Counted from the first letter of the stretch, positions 46,715 to 58,581 are shown. The stretch is DNA of 64,000 nt from Hygrophila difformis (GCA_030278955.1 JAOANR010000005.1:28139849-28203848); one strand, 5' to 3'. The notes: generated by a model from the sequence alone, not told the origin. A program made the numbers and translations.

Positions 46715-49700
46715 TGAAGATTTTATCCTGGAAAGTTGGCGGGATTGGTGGAAAGCAACCAAGTTGGCTTTGCTTGATGTCTTACGACGGACCAGACCTG
46801 ATATTATTGTTATTATAGAACCTCAAGTTTCAATTTTCCAACTGCCAGACTATTTGTAGTCGAGCAGGCTACTCAAACTATTTTGCCTCCAGGAGGCAAT
46901 CGGACGTTCAGGTGGGATTTGGATGCTGGCGAATAACGGTAAATCGTTATCAAATTCAGAGCTTTGACAATCGTAGCAGACTGATCACAGCTCCGCTTAA
47001 TGAATGGTATTTCATCATGGTTTGTCTCTGCTATATATGCTGCCCCTCGATATACTGAACGTTGTCGGGACTGGGAGCATATTCATCAACTCTCCACCAT
47101 TGAATGATGGTCCGTGGTTGGTTATAGGTGACTGGAACCAGGTTACATGCACTTCGGATGTCCGCGGGGGGCTGTTTAATATTGGACGGGCCCGAGGAGC
47201 TAACACACGTCTTATATGACTGTGGCCTCAACACGATCAACTCCCAGGGTATTCACTTCACATGGTCTAGAGGGACTGTTTCTAAACGCCTCTAGACAGA
47301 GCAGTGGGCAATCTCGATTGGATCACGCTCTTTCCATTTGGGTAATGTTCAAACCCTGCCCAGGATTGCTTCTGACCATTGTCCTCTATTACTGAATTGT
47401 GGTAAAGCTCCAGTTCTTTCTCCTCCTCCATTTAGATGGGAAGCCTCTTGGTCTTTGCATGAGGACTACAGCCACGGTTGGTGGCAACAGCTTGGGTACA
47501 CCCAGCTAACACGATTATGCAACAGTTTTCCATGTCAAAAATGCATCCCTGGATTTTAAACGCACCCACGGGGAACAACCTCAAATGGAAAAAAGGTCAA
47601 GATTTTGAACCGCCTTAGCTGGTATTGCTCGTACTCTTGAACGTGTTGATTCTATCCATCTTACTCTTTTGGAAACTGAACTCAAGAAGGAATATGAAAC
47701 CCTCCTTGCGCAAGAGGAGGTGCATTGGTACCAACGTTCTCGGGACAAATGGGTGCGACTGGGAGACCGCAACACTTCCTATTTTCATGCTCGTGCCCAA
47801 AGCTAATAGGCATCGAGATAGGATCCATGGCATCCAACTTGCTGATGGTACTTGGTGTGAAGAGGAGGAGTTGATTCGCCAACATGCTATTACTTATTTC
47901 CAGAACCTCTTTGCAAGGCCCCACCGGTCTGTTCCTTTGGCAGGATCGCATGGCCATAATATTATGATACCTCCGCTGCAACCTTTAAAGGAAGAGGATG
48001 CTGCCAAGATCATGGCAGATGTGGGCCCTGATGAAGTTGAAAATGTGGTTATGGACATGAGTAGCTATTCTGCTCCCGGCCCAGATGCTTTCCGGCTCTA
48101 TTCTACAAGAAACATTGGGATGTAGTAGGGAGCTCGGTGGTGGATTTCGTTCGCAAAGAACTGGTGGATCAACAGGTTGTCGGGGACCTAACTAGGGCTT
48201 TCATTTGCCTTATCCCTAAAGTCCCCCTCACCTGTTAGCTTCAAGGACTTCCGACTGATTACACTATGTAATGTCTTATACAAGGTATTAACCAAACTCC
48301 TTGTTACTCGACTCAGGCCTATATTACAAGCAATTATTTCCTATGAGCAGAGTGCTTTCTTACCGGGACGGGGGTCGGTGGACAACGCCATAACATTACA
48401 GGAAATTATGGGACACCTAACATCGAGCGCTGGCCGAACTAAAAGTCTTGTACTAAAAATTGATATTGCGAAAGCATATGATAACGTTCGGTGGGATTTC
48501 CTTGAATCTTGCTTGACTGAGCTGCACCTTCCAAGCGCTTGTATCCGGCTTGTTATGAATTGTGTCTCCTCTCCCTCCTACTCAATTATCTGGAATGGTC
48601 GGCCGATGGAGGAGTTCCGACCTGGTAAGGGTTTACGCCAAGGGGACCCTATCTCCCCATATCTATTTTTATTGGTCATGGACAAGCTGTCCTTCATGAT
48701 CCATGACCTGGTGAACCAGGGGCTATAGCGTCCTATTCGCCTGCCCGCTTCCACCATTGGGATCTCGCATTTAATCTTCACGGACGACTTGATATTGTGC
48801 TCCATGCTGGATCATACAAGTATACAGGTTATTGATCGCTGCCTTCAGGTCTTTGGGGAAGCATCCGGGCTCATGCTAAATCCTCAAAAATCTAGTGCTT
48901 TTGTCTCCCCGGCTACTGTTGATTCCATGAGATTATGGATTACTGATCACCTTCGTATCCCCTTGGTGGATAATCGTGGCACGTACCTGGGGTTTCCTAT
49001 GTTACTTGGGAGGCGTCGGTGTAGTGATTTCGACTTCATCTTAAATAAGATTGATGCTCGCCTCGAGGGATGGGCTAGCAAATTGTTAAATAAAGCAGGG
49101 AGGACTCACCCTAGGGCGCACAGTTTTATCTGCAATCCCCACGTACTTCATGCAGATTCATTGGTTGCCGGAATCTGTATGATCGGCTATCGATCGGAAG
49201 ATTAATAGATTCTTATGGAAGGATAGAGAAGGAAAGGGCTTGCACCTTGTTAGTTGGACTACTGTGGCTCGTTCTAAAGCTGCGGGCGGCTTGGGTATTC
49301 GTCGTACACGGCATATGAATGTTGCTTTACTTGGCAAAATTGTGTGGGATCTTCTTCACTCACCTAATAAAATATGGGTGCGGATGATTAAGGAAAAGAT
49401 GGCTGGTCGCGACATGCTTCTGAACCCTCCTCAGCCGGGCTGTTCGCCTATATTAAAATTGCTCAACAAGGTGCTCCCTCTCCTACGTGATGGCTTTTAC
49501 TTCCGCCTGGGGAACGGGGAGGCAACACTTTGGTTTTCTGGATGGCACAAGAACAAGCCAATAGGTCCTATCATGCCTTATATTGCGGTGCAAGACCTGG
49601 ACTTAAAATGTAAAGATATCATTGTTCAAGGGAAGTGGAATTTCCAGCGGCTGTACTCTCCTGTGCCTGCTTCCATTATCGAAGATATTAAGACATCACC

Positions 49701-50786
49701 CCATCCTCGGCTTCATGAGTCATTGGAAGATATATGGATTTGGAAAGAGTCTTCAAATGGGCGTTATTCTGTGAAAACAGCGTATAAGTTTCTGAATCAA
49801 TACAGTGGCGTCGAAACTGATTGGAAGTGGCTTTGGCAGCCGCACATCCCAGAGAAAATATGCCATTTTATGTGGTTGCTCTCCATGATTCCATACCCGT
49901 TAATGGAGTGCGGCACAGGCGGAACTTAGCTGCATCGCCTCTGTGCACGGTGTGTGGCGTTGACGCTGAAACATGGGCTCACTGCCTTCTTGATTGCAAT
50001 TGGGTGAGACAGCTATGGGATGCACTTCGTATGTATGTTCCTCAAGATTGTAATAGCATCCCTAAAGATGACATCCGAAAGGTGTTGAGGTCGCTGGTTC
50101 ATCTTTATGGCCTGCGGTTTGTGGCTGCGTTATGGATAATATGGAAAGAGCGAAATGCTAGGGTCTTTCGGGGACAACACCGCAACACTTGGTTTCTTAT
50201 TCAAGAAGTGTCTAGTCTGGCTAACCAAATGGCGACCGTCAAGAAGCTCTCCCGGCCTGGTCATGGCGCCTCTCTACGCTTGATGAATTGGAATGATAAG
50301 GGGACTTCCGGTCATATCTTACACGTTGATGGTAGCTCCCTTGGAAATCCAGGTCACTCTGGCTATGGTATTGTTATTCGTGATGAAGATGGCCACTGGA
50401 TCAGTGGAGGGTGTGGCTATTTGGGACACAATACTAACCTCTATGCCGAAGTCTCAGCGCTTCTTGCAGGACTGGAGCTTGTGGAGCGACTGGGAATTCG
50501 TAAGATTACTTGTTACTCGGACTCTAAAGCCGCTCTTGACTTATTGGAGTCGGAACAGGAGTTTCATCACATTGCGGGTCTTCTTCATAGGATTGCGGAC
50601 ATTAGAGCGTCGTTCGAGGTTTTTACATTTAATCACATTCTTCGCGAAGGCAATCAGGTGGCCGATGCTCTCGCCAAACATGGGGCGTCAAGTGAGGAAT
50701 TCTACACGACATGGGCTTTCCCCCCGGACTTTGTGACTAGGGAATTGACGGCCGATGCTTCGGGCGTTTGGTTCCCTAGATTCTAG
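46715..50786 (+). pseudogene. LINE ORF2 (endonuclease, RT, zinc finger, RNase H), right copy
   Basis: The endonuclease half (46715-47560) is broken by many indels. RT appears in pieces, including KEEDAAKIMADVGPDEVENV, SYSAPGPDAF and DIAKAYDNVRWDF (about 48460-48500). A long open frame at 48378-48728 ends GDPISPYLFLLVMDKL. The catalytic motif is FTDD (48777-48788), where plant L1 elements usually have FADD. The C-terminal part is well preserved in two overlapping frames (49240-49929 and 49821-50786): a zf-RVT domain with CTVCGVDAETWAHCLLDC, then RNase H with HVDGSSLGNPGHSGYG, YAEVSALLAGLEL, YSDSKAALDLL and NQVADALAKH. It ends GVWFPRF. Confidence 0.92.
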
Positions 50787-50887
50787 ACTTATCTTTCGTT
50801 GTATTTTTTATCTTGGTTTTTTCTTTTTCTTTTTCTCCTTGTTTGCTGGCCGTTGGCTTCTCCAAAAAAAAATTATAAAGAATATAA
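50787..50887 (+). repeat. LINE 3'UTR, A-tail and right target duplication
   Basis: A short T-rich 3'UTR ends in TTGGCTTCTCC followed by an A-run (50863-50872). AATTATAAAGAATATAA (50871-50887) then repeats the sequence found before the LINE at 10015-10031. Confidence 0.88.
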
Positions 50888-51540
50888 TTTGTTACAATTC
50901 AATAAATAATCCATAATTCATTTGACCAAATTCAAATTAATGAACTATTTTGCAATAACATAAATTTTTTAAAATTGTACATTTACTCTATATGAATATT
51001 TTGTTAAAAAAATAAATTAATGAACAAAAAGTGGAAAATATAATTATTTAGTGACACCAAAAACAGATTTTTCCCTTGATGTTAATAATAAACATTATGA
51101 ATTAATTCCACCAAAAGATTGAAACGGAAAAAGGGCGGGCATATCCAATAACTAGAGTTGACCCAGCCGAAAGAAAGATAAACATTAACAAGTTGGTGTT
51201 TGTGGCTTTGAGATAAGTTTAAGAATTAAGTATAAATATGTGATGTAATTTGAGGATGAGGATCAGGCCGGTCCAAAGGGCGGCAAAAAATGCAATTGCA
51301 CAGGGCCTCCGTCTAAAAGGATCCTAAATTTTATTTCTAAATTTTAATAGTATTTTTTTTGTTGCTATGATATTAATATTTAACATAATTCTTTCTATAT
51401 TTTCCTATTTTAATATAACAAAATTAACCATTAATTTCTCATTTAATTTTTTCTTCTTAAAAAAATTACAGTGTTATATAGACAAAAGTTTTATTTTTTA
51501 AGAATATTTCAATTCTATATTTATTTAGATTACAATGGGG
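50888..51540. other. AT-rich spacer
   Basis: No coding potential, RNA gene or clear repeat. It represents the original target region of the LINE. Confidence 0.6.
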
Positions 51541-51692
51541 CATATTATCTTAAGCAAAAGTTTCGGGTTCGAGCCTTTATATATGTAAAATTCTATTTTG
51601 GGAGACACTCCTTCAATGCCCACCAGATCCTCGAGGTAATAATCTCGGACTCGATGACTCGATGAGGTATGGGATACCCGGTTATTTACCAA
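51541..51692 (+). mobile_element. tRNA-type SINE relic
   Basis: TTTCGGGTTCGAGCC is a B box, followed by TTTTGGGAGACACTCC, TCCTCGAGG and GGGATACCCGGTTATTTACC, the order seen in the SINE at 9465. The A-box part is poorly preserved. The left copy lies at about 35690-35826. Confidence 0.6.
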
Positions 51693-51708
51693 AAAAAATT
51701 GGGACCTA

Positions 51709-51967
51709 CTTCCTCTGTTCTTATGAAAATGCAACACTCACCCTGCGCACGCAATCCAATGCACATTTTTAATAGCTAATAACTGACGTTGTGTATAAGT
51801 AAAAATTATAAAAATTTAATATTATAAAACTACAAGATGAGACAATTCTAACAAAATCTCACTTGACTATGTTTTTTCTTCTATAACTATTGTTTAACAT
51901 GAATCAAAGTTGAACAATGAATAATGTCAAAAAGCCAAATGTTTCATATTCACAAAAACGGAGGTAG
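51709..51967. mobile_element. Stowaway-like MITE
   Basis: Termini CTTCCTCTGTTCTTATG and CACAAAAACGGAGGTAG are imperfect inverted repeats flanked by TA. The interior, read on the minus strand, includes TAGTCAAGTGAGATTTTGTT, shared with the copies at 9357, 52918 and 53606. Confidence 0.7.
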
Positions 51968-52249
51968 TATTATTTTATTTTTCCTAGAACCCCTAGAATG
52001 TCAGGACCGGCCTGATGAGGATACTGTGTATATGTGAAGATTTTGAATCTGCATAAGTGATGGGGCAATACATTTTTGTGATGGTTAATTGATTAGGGAA
52101 ATTGTTGCAATGTGTTAATTAATTAATTAAGGAGAAACATTAGAAAATCTCAAAATGAGAATCGAGGGGCTTAGTTTGTACAATTTAGTCAGGTTGATTG
52201 TTGACTGTTAAAGGAGGAATGGAACTCATTCTACCGTGGAAATACCTTC

Positions 52250-52380
52250 ACTCCAGGTATTTAGGTGTCACGTCAGCACCATCTAAAAAGTTAAATACCT
52301 CTACCTAAATACCCAACTCTTCCCCCAACAATAATACCCAAAAAGTAGGTATTTAGGGGACCCACTTACTATTATATTTA
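52250..52380. repeat. Inverted GGTATTTA/TAAATACC cluster
   Basis: GGTATTTAGG, AAATACC, TAAATACCCA and AGGTATTTAGGGG alternate within 130 bases and can form several stems. Similar arms recur at 53409-53432, where TAAATACCCA and TGGGTATTTA form a 10-bp hairpin. Possibly the two ends of an undefined foldback element. Confidence 0.4.
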
Positions 52381-52549
52381 TTATACCATTTACATTTTAA
52401 TTTGTCAATTATAAAAAATAATTTAATTTTTAATAAATATTAAATAACTAATATTTTTAAATTATTTTAATTATTTAACATTTTAAATTATTTTAAATAA
52501 ATAACTCCAAATAATACTTTAAATATTTATATTACATAAAACATGAAAA

Positions 52550-52805
52550 TACAAATTGGCTAATATTTTTTACATATAGGTTATTATTTTTAGTAAGCAT
52601 TTTTGCATATAGGTTAAATGTGGGATAGATATTAGCATTTTGGAAGTATAGGTTAATATTTTTAGATACATGTATTAGCATTTGGGCATATATGTTTTTA
52701 TCTTTGGTAAATATTTTTACATGGGTTAACATTTTAGATACATAGGTTAATGTTTCGAACATATAGGTTAACATTTTGGATCCATAGATTAACATTCTAG
52801 ACTTA
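52550..52805. repeat. Degenerate AT-rich tandem repeat
   Basis: Around ten imperfect copies of a 22-28-bp unit with the core ACATATAGGTTAACATTTT. The left copy lies at 36710-36960 and is cut by the gap. Confidence 0.7.
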
Positions 52806-52917
52806 CTACAGTATTATTTTTTGTTAAGTTAATTTTTTGAATACATAAATTAACATGTTAGATATATTTACAACGGTTTATTTCAAAAAATATAAAACTA
52901 AAACAAGATAAAAAATA

Positions 52918-53176
52918 CTCCCCCGTTTTCCATTAATTGGAACATTCCAAAATTTAACACTATTGACACATACACTTTAACTTAAAGTTTTATCATAGTC
53001 ATACATGTTGAAATATAGCCAAATGGGATCTTATTTGATTCGTCTCGTCGAGTACTTTTTAAATATCAAACTTCTATAATTTTTACTTGTACCGAATTTG
53101 AGTTATTAATGATTTAAAATGTGTATTGTACTGCATGCACTGTGGGTCCATTTCACTTTTTGAAAAACCGAGTTAG
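52918..53176. mobile_element. Stowaway-like MITE
   Basis: CTCCCCCGTTTTCC at the left and AAACCGAGTTAG at the right, flanked by TA. The interior matches the 53606 copy over TTTTTACTTGTA, ATTTGAGTTATTAA and AATGTGTATTG. Confidence 0.65.
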
Positions 53177-53605
53177 TATATCTCAAAAAGATGAAATAAC
53201 AAAAACAAATTCAATATTAACCAATTCTTCATTTTTTTTTTATTTATTTTGAAGGGCAACTAACTACGTAGATTTTCAAAGAAGATAAAAAGAAAAAGAA
53301 AAAAAAAATAAATAAAGCCTGCTGTTGCATACTTGCAGGACATCAAAAGGCGTTAAAAACCGGTAGCTAATTTGCTACCTTATTTCCTACCCAATGCTTC
53401 CCCAACAGCTAAATACCCATGTTTGGGTATTTAAATTGGCCATGTCATCACCTTCCCCACCAATGGGGAAGACCTTAGCTTGTGTAGCTTAAAAGAAAAG
53501 ACTACTGCTACTATGTATTTATATTATTGTATATATACATTCACCACGTGATATAAATAAATAAAGAACTCGAGGGCGGAAACAAACTCCCTAGCTTCAA
53601 ACATA

Positions 53606-53864
53606 CTTCCTCGTTAATTATTTATTGCCACATATGGTGTTTTGACATTGTTTATTGAGTAACTTTGATTCGACTATTTAATACAATTATCTAAGATAAA
53701 ATATAGTCAAGTGGGATCTTGTTGGATTCGTCTAATCGTATAGATTTAGAATATCAAATTTTTATAATTTTTACTTGTATACAATTTGAGTTATTAACGA
53801 TTAGAAATGTGTATTGGATTATGTGAAATGTGGATCCATGACAATTAAAGAGAAACTGATGTAG
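53606..53864. mobile_element. Stowaway-like MITE
   Basis: Same family and length (259 bp) as 52918-53176. It carries TAGTCAAGTGGGATCTTGTT and is flanked by TA. Termini are degraded (CTTCCTCGTTAATT and AAACTGATGTAG). Confidence 0.65.
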
Positions 53865-54423
53865 TATACGTATATCCATTTCTCCACGTGACATAAAAAT
53901 AATTATTGAGATATATTTTAATTTTTTCACGACATGCCTGAAGGTAAAGCTTAAATATAATTAGTAGTTATATATAAAACCTAATAGTTTACAATAACAG
54001 CTAGAATAACCTAGTTTACAATAATAACCTAGAATAACCTAGTTTACAATAATAGCTATAAAGGAAGGGATAGAAAGCCGGTGGGGAATCGAACCTCCAA
54101 CCTTCCGTTGGAAGCCGATTGACTTAACCACTTGGACTAAGTCATCACCCCCTACTTTATAATTAATAAAATAGAATTGCCCCAGTAGGGAATGTGAACT
54201 TGGTCTAGTGGTCTTGTCCCTTGAATTTCAACTTTATGGTTGGAGTTTCGGTTCCCACTCAGCCTCCTATCAATCTCATTTATCCCCAATTATCAATTAA
54301 CCTTTTGTAAGTTTAAATAAAATTAATTTTGAGAAAATATTAACATAAAATGTTGAAATTATGGATGAGTTAATCCTGATAAAACAAATTTAAGGTTTCG
54401 AAAAAGATTTATATAGGACTCTG
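53865..54423. repeat. Spacer with two tRNA-like SINE heads in opposite orientation
   Basis: On the minus strand (about 54150-54076) there is TTAGTCCAAGTGGTTAAG (A box) and GGTTCGATTCCCC (B box). On the plus strand (about 54192-54262) there is TTGGTCTAGTGGTC and GGAGTTTCGGTTCCC. Neither folds into an acceptor stem, so both are probably SINE heads rather than tRNA genes. The remaining sequence is AT-rich, with a short triplication of ACAATAA.AGC.TAGAATAACC type at 53990-54060. Confidence 0.5.
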
Positions 54424-55592
54424 TTATCACCAAAAAATAAATAAATATATATATTATAAAAAAATATATCAAATAGACCTACCTACCCGTCTGGCCAGGC
54501 CCGATGGGACAGTCACCAACTAGACTTATTGGCCATGTGAAAAGGGATAGTCTATCAAGTAGAGCTACCTGCCTGTTTGGCCAGGCCAAAAGGGATAATC
54601 ACCAACTAGGCCTATTGGTGAGACCAAAAGGGATAGTCTATGAAATAGACCTACCTGCCCATGTGGTCAGGCCAAAAGGGATAGTCACCAACTAGGCTAA
54701 TTGGCCAGGCCAAAAGGGATAGTCAATGAAATAGACTTACATGTCCGTCAGGCCAGGACTGAAGGGTCAGTCACCTACCTGCCCGCCAGGCCAGGACAGA
54801 GGGGACAGTCGACCAACTAGACTTATTGGTCAGGAAAGAAGGGATAGTCTATCAAATAGACCTACCTGCCCGTCAGGCCAGGACCGAAGGGACAGTCATC
54901 TACCTGCTCGTCAGGCCAGGACCGATGGGACAGTCGACCAACTAGACTTATTGGCCGGGCCAGAAAGGAAAGTCTATCAAATTGACCTACCTGCCCGTCA
55001 GGCCAGGACCGAAGGGACAGTCACCTACCTGCCCGTCAGGCCAGGACCAAAGGAACAGTCACCTACTTGCCCGTCAGGCCAGGACCGAGGGGACAGTCGA
55101 CCAACTAGATTTATTGGCCAAGTCGGGGAGGACGACTAGACCTACTTGCCCGTACAAAGAGAGGCAGAACAAAAGATTAAGACCACTCGATCCCAACTGA
55201 CTAAGAAGACTCGTAAGTCATCGATAGCGTCAAAGTGGTTACCAAGAGCACTACCAAGGCAGTTTCACGGATGGCGGTTATTGGACGATCTATATATACT
55301 AAGCCAGGCTGCAGAAGAAGAGAGAACTAACACCACACCAACACTCCTCTCGAGATTTTATTTTATCTTAGTTTTTAGTTTAGTTTCTCTAGTTTAGTTT
55401 GTAGTTTGTAGCTTATAGTTGTTTAAGTAATTATGTTCTTGTAATTAACAGTGGGCAAGAAATTCAATTTTGTTCATTGTTTTCTCTGATAAAGTTGAAG
55501 GCGCAATCCAACGAAGGGAACTTTTCAGTTTCGTTCGTCTCAGGCCTAGAAGGGTCTTACTATTTGTTGTTATCCGATTTCGTTCGATAATA
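54424..55592 (+). repeat. LTR 1 with internal minisatellite
   Basis: TGTTATCACC to CGATAATA. Most of U3 (54480-55140) is a composite tandem repeat whose units contain CCTGCCCGTCAGGCCAGGAC and ACTAGACTTATTGGCCAGG. A TATA box (TCTATATATACTAAG) lies near 55289-55303. The repeat yields fortuitous repetitive peptides. Confidence 0.85.
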
Positions 55593-57569
55593 AATTGGCG
55601 ACCACAGTGGGAGATTGAACAATCAACCACGATAGATCAATTAGCAGATTTAGATCAATTGGATCAATTGGTGTTAAAATCACGAATTGTAACACGGAGA
55701 AACATGTCTACTCCTCGAAACACCACCGATCCGCCTCATCTGTAACTCCAGTAGTGCCTACAACAGGGCAAAATACTGGTTAAATCCACCAATGGACTTA
55801 ATACACTCGAACGTAATGACGTAACTTGAGGAGATGCTGGATAGCCGCTTCCAGACTATGAAAAGTGAACTCTATGCACAAGCATCACTCAATCGTGGAT
55901 TTTATCCCCTTGGGCCGTATGTGGCCGGGATGGGCGATTTTTCAAATTGGGCAACCAATGCCCCTGCGGGACAAGTTCCATATATGCCACCCCACTTAGC
56001 CTTACGCCATCATTTTGGGGAGGGTATATACAATCCCAAAATTTTTATATGGCCGAGTATGACAACGTTAGGCATCAAAGGCCTACAGAAACATACCAAA
56101 ATAACATCACACAAGGAGAGCAACCCGCCTTTATCCCCGGGGATGTCGATCACAACCCAATGGACACATCCTCCACCAGACTGATCGGTGATTTAGGGGC
56201 AACAGAGGAGCCTGGTAGGCCACCAGTGGTTAACCCAACTGCTCCTTACATACACCAATGATGCATGTTCATCCTCCAGGCATGCAAAACCTAGGACCGC
56301 CACTAGATGGTGTCAATCCTAACCCCAAGCGGCCAGCCTCTCATTAGGGCCCTGTGGTTGATCGAGATGTCTTGGCTGATATGTTACGATATCAATTCGG
56401 CCTGAATGTGAGGCCAACTGGTCGAGTGACTTACCAAAAGCCATACCCTGAGGCCATCACTCGTGATCATCCTCTTCCTAGGAGCTTTAGAGTGCCCGAT
56501 TTTTCCACATTCTCAGGTGAGGATGACTCGTCTACCATCGAGCATATTGAGAGATTTGCAGCCCAATTAGAAGAAAATGCGAGAAACCCCTACTACATGA
56601 TGCATTTATTTTCCTTATCACTAACTAAGACTGCATTTTCGTGGTTTGCCAACTTACCTCCTGGCAACTTCAGAACATGGAAAATATGGGGGGGGGGGGG
56701 GGGCATTCCACACCCGTTCTTTAACCCAGTCCTGTCGGTGTCAGTTATTGACATAGTGGACACCAAACAGTTGCCTAAAGAGCCAGTCATTGTGTTCATT
56801 GAATGTGTACTGCGTTTAAAGTTACGATGCTCAACTGCCATTGACGAGAGCGAACTGATTAAGATAGTGGTCAGGAATATGGCATCTAAGTACAAGGATC
56901 AGTTAATTACCCACGAGATTGCAGACTTGTCGGCTCTTGCATCAAAGGCCATACGTTTGGAAACTTTGTTTAAAGAACAAAATGGCGATAATATGCCGGT
57001 AGTGTTATAGTCTCACCAACCAGATTGAGCAATATATTCTTACGATATGTGGGCATCCTTGAGGCCGTAAAGAATAAGCTGATGCCATTGCTAAATTTGT
57101 ACAAGGGAAATATATGCCTACAATAATAATAAAAGTAAAAAGTATATGAGAAAAGCCAACCGATGGGCATCTTTGAGGCCATATGGAGTAAGCTGATGCT
57201 ATGGCCAGATTTTGTCTTTTGTTTTTTTTTTTTAAAAACGATGCATACAATGACCCAATCCATGGGTCTTGAAAAAAAATATATAAAAAACAATTGCCCA
57301 CCTCACTGACGAATGGATAAAAAGAAAAAGAAAATTCTTCACCCACTTGAGGGCCAACCGACAACAACAAGTGAAAATAGAAAAGTTTCAAGGATGCCAA
57401 CTAATGGCAACAAAAAACATTCAAATTCAAGTTGAGGCTTTAGGAATTATGGCTTAACCCATCAAAAAATAAGCTTGAGTTCATATAAACAATCTTGAAT
57501 GTCTGAGATATTATTCAAACATTCAAAAACATTTCGTAAAATTTTTCGAATAATTGAATGGGGGGCCAT
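55593..57569 (+). pseudogene. gag-only interior 1 (Tat/Retand-like gag), broken
   Basis: The primer-site-like TTGGCGACCACAGTGGGA follows the LTR. A first ATG (55704) is closed by TAA after 13 codons. Gag similarity then appears in successive frames: 55834-56040 (MLDSRFQTMKSELYAQASL), 56040-56261, and after a TAG near 56346 the core domain to 57010. The core has VPDFSTFSGEDDSSTIEHIE, NPYYMMHLFSLSLTKTAFSW and FANLPPGNFRTW, then a G-run (56688-56703) in place of the EDMEGAFH-type segment seen in interior 2, and VRNMASKYKDQL. Downstream (57010-57560) is non-coding with two copies of a GGGCATC.TTGAGGCC motif, ending in the tract GGGGGGCCAT. No protease or RT. Confidence 0.85.
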
Positions 57570-58581
57570 TGTTATCACCAATAAATAAATAAATAAATAT
57601 ATTGTAAAATAAACATATCAAATAGACATACCTACCCATCTGGCCAGGCCCGATGGGACAGTCATGAACTAGACTTATTGGCCAGTCGTAAAGGGATAGT
57701 CTATCAAGTAGAGCTACCTGCTTGTTTAGCCAGGTCAAAAGGGATAGTCACCAACTAGGCCTATTGGCCAAGCCAAAAGGGATAGTCTATGAAATAGACC
57801 TACATGCCCGTCAGGCCAGGACCGAAGGGACAGTCACCTACATGTCCGTCAGGCCAGGACTGAGGGGACAGTCGACCAACTAGACTTATTGGCCAGGCTA
57901 GAAGGGATAGTCTATCAAATAGACCTACCTGCCCGTCAGGCCAGGACCGAGGGGACAGACGACCAACTAGACTTTTTGGCCAGGCCAGAAGGGAAAATTT
58001 ATCAAATAGACCTACCTGCTCGTCAGGCCAAGACCGAAGGAACAGTCACCTACTTGCCCGTCAGGCCAAGACCGATGGGACAGTCGACCAACTAGACTTA
58101 TTGGCCAAGCCAGGGAGGACGACTAGACCTACTTGCCCGTACAAAGAGAAGCAGAACAAACGGTTAAGACCACTCGATCCCAACTGACTAGAGAAGAATC
58201 GTCAGTCATCGATAGCGTCAAAGAGGTTACCAAGAGCACTACCAAGGTGGTTTCACAGATTACGGTTACTGGAGGGTCTATATATACTAAGCCAGGCTGC
58301 AGAGGAAGAGAGGACCAACACCACATCAACAGTCCTCTGGAGATTTTATTTTATCTTAGTTTTTAGTTTTGTTTCTCTAGTTTAGGTCGTAGTTTGTAGC
58401 TTGTAGTTGTTTCAGTAATTAAGTTCTTGTAATTAACAGTGGGCAAGAAATTCAATTCTTGTTCATTTTTTTCTCTGATAAAGTTGAAGGCGCAATCCAA
58501 CGAAGGGAACTTTTTACTTTCGTTCGCCTCAGGCCTAGAAGGATCTTACTATTTGTTGTTATCCGATTTCGTGTGATAACA
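57570..58581 (+). repeat. LTR 2 (shared, middle)
   Basis: It runs TGTTATCACC to GTGTGATAACA, flanked by a purine tract on the left and TTGGCGACC on the right. It serves as 3' LTR of interior 1 and 5' LTR of interior 2. The minisatellite is shorter than in LTR 1, and a TATA (TCTATATATACTAAG) lies near 58278-58292. Confidence 0.88.

Larger units (their letters stand above)
10015..50887 (+). mobile_element. L1-type LINE split by an Athila-like element; 17-nt target duplications
   Basis: AATTATAAAGAATATAA occurs at 10015-10031, just before the ORF1 leader, and again at 50871-50887, just after an A8-9 tail. This shows that ORF1 (left) and ORF2 (right) belong to one LINE insertion. The sequence between them is a younger LTR retrotransposon plus a false duplication of the assembly (21344-36993). 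The LINE itself is about 5.2 kb. The C-terminal end of ORF1 and the ORF1-ORF2 junction were lost at the LTR-element border. Confidence 0.88.

Noticed and set aside
21344..52827. Genuine segmental duplication of nested elements
   Set aside because: Breakpoints coincide exactly with the edges of a fixed-length gap, and most differences are small indels concentrated in one copy.
54076..54150. Possible tRNA gene on the minus strand
   Set aside because: A and B boxes are present but there is no paired acceptor stem or plausible anticodon arm; better explained as a SINE head.
54480..55140. Regularly spaced repeats that could suggest a CRISPR-like array
   Set aside because: The repeats are head-to-tail without unique spacers, lie inside an LTR, and the genome is a plant.
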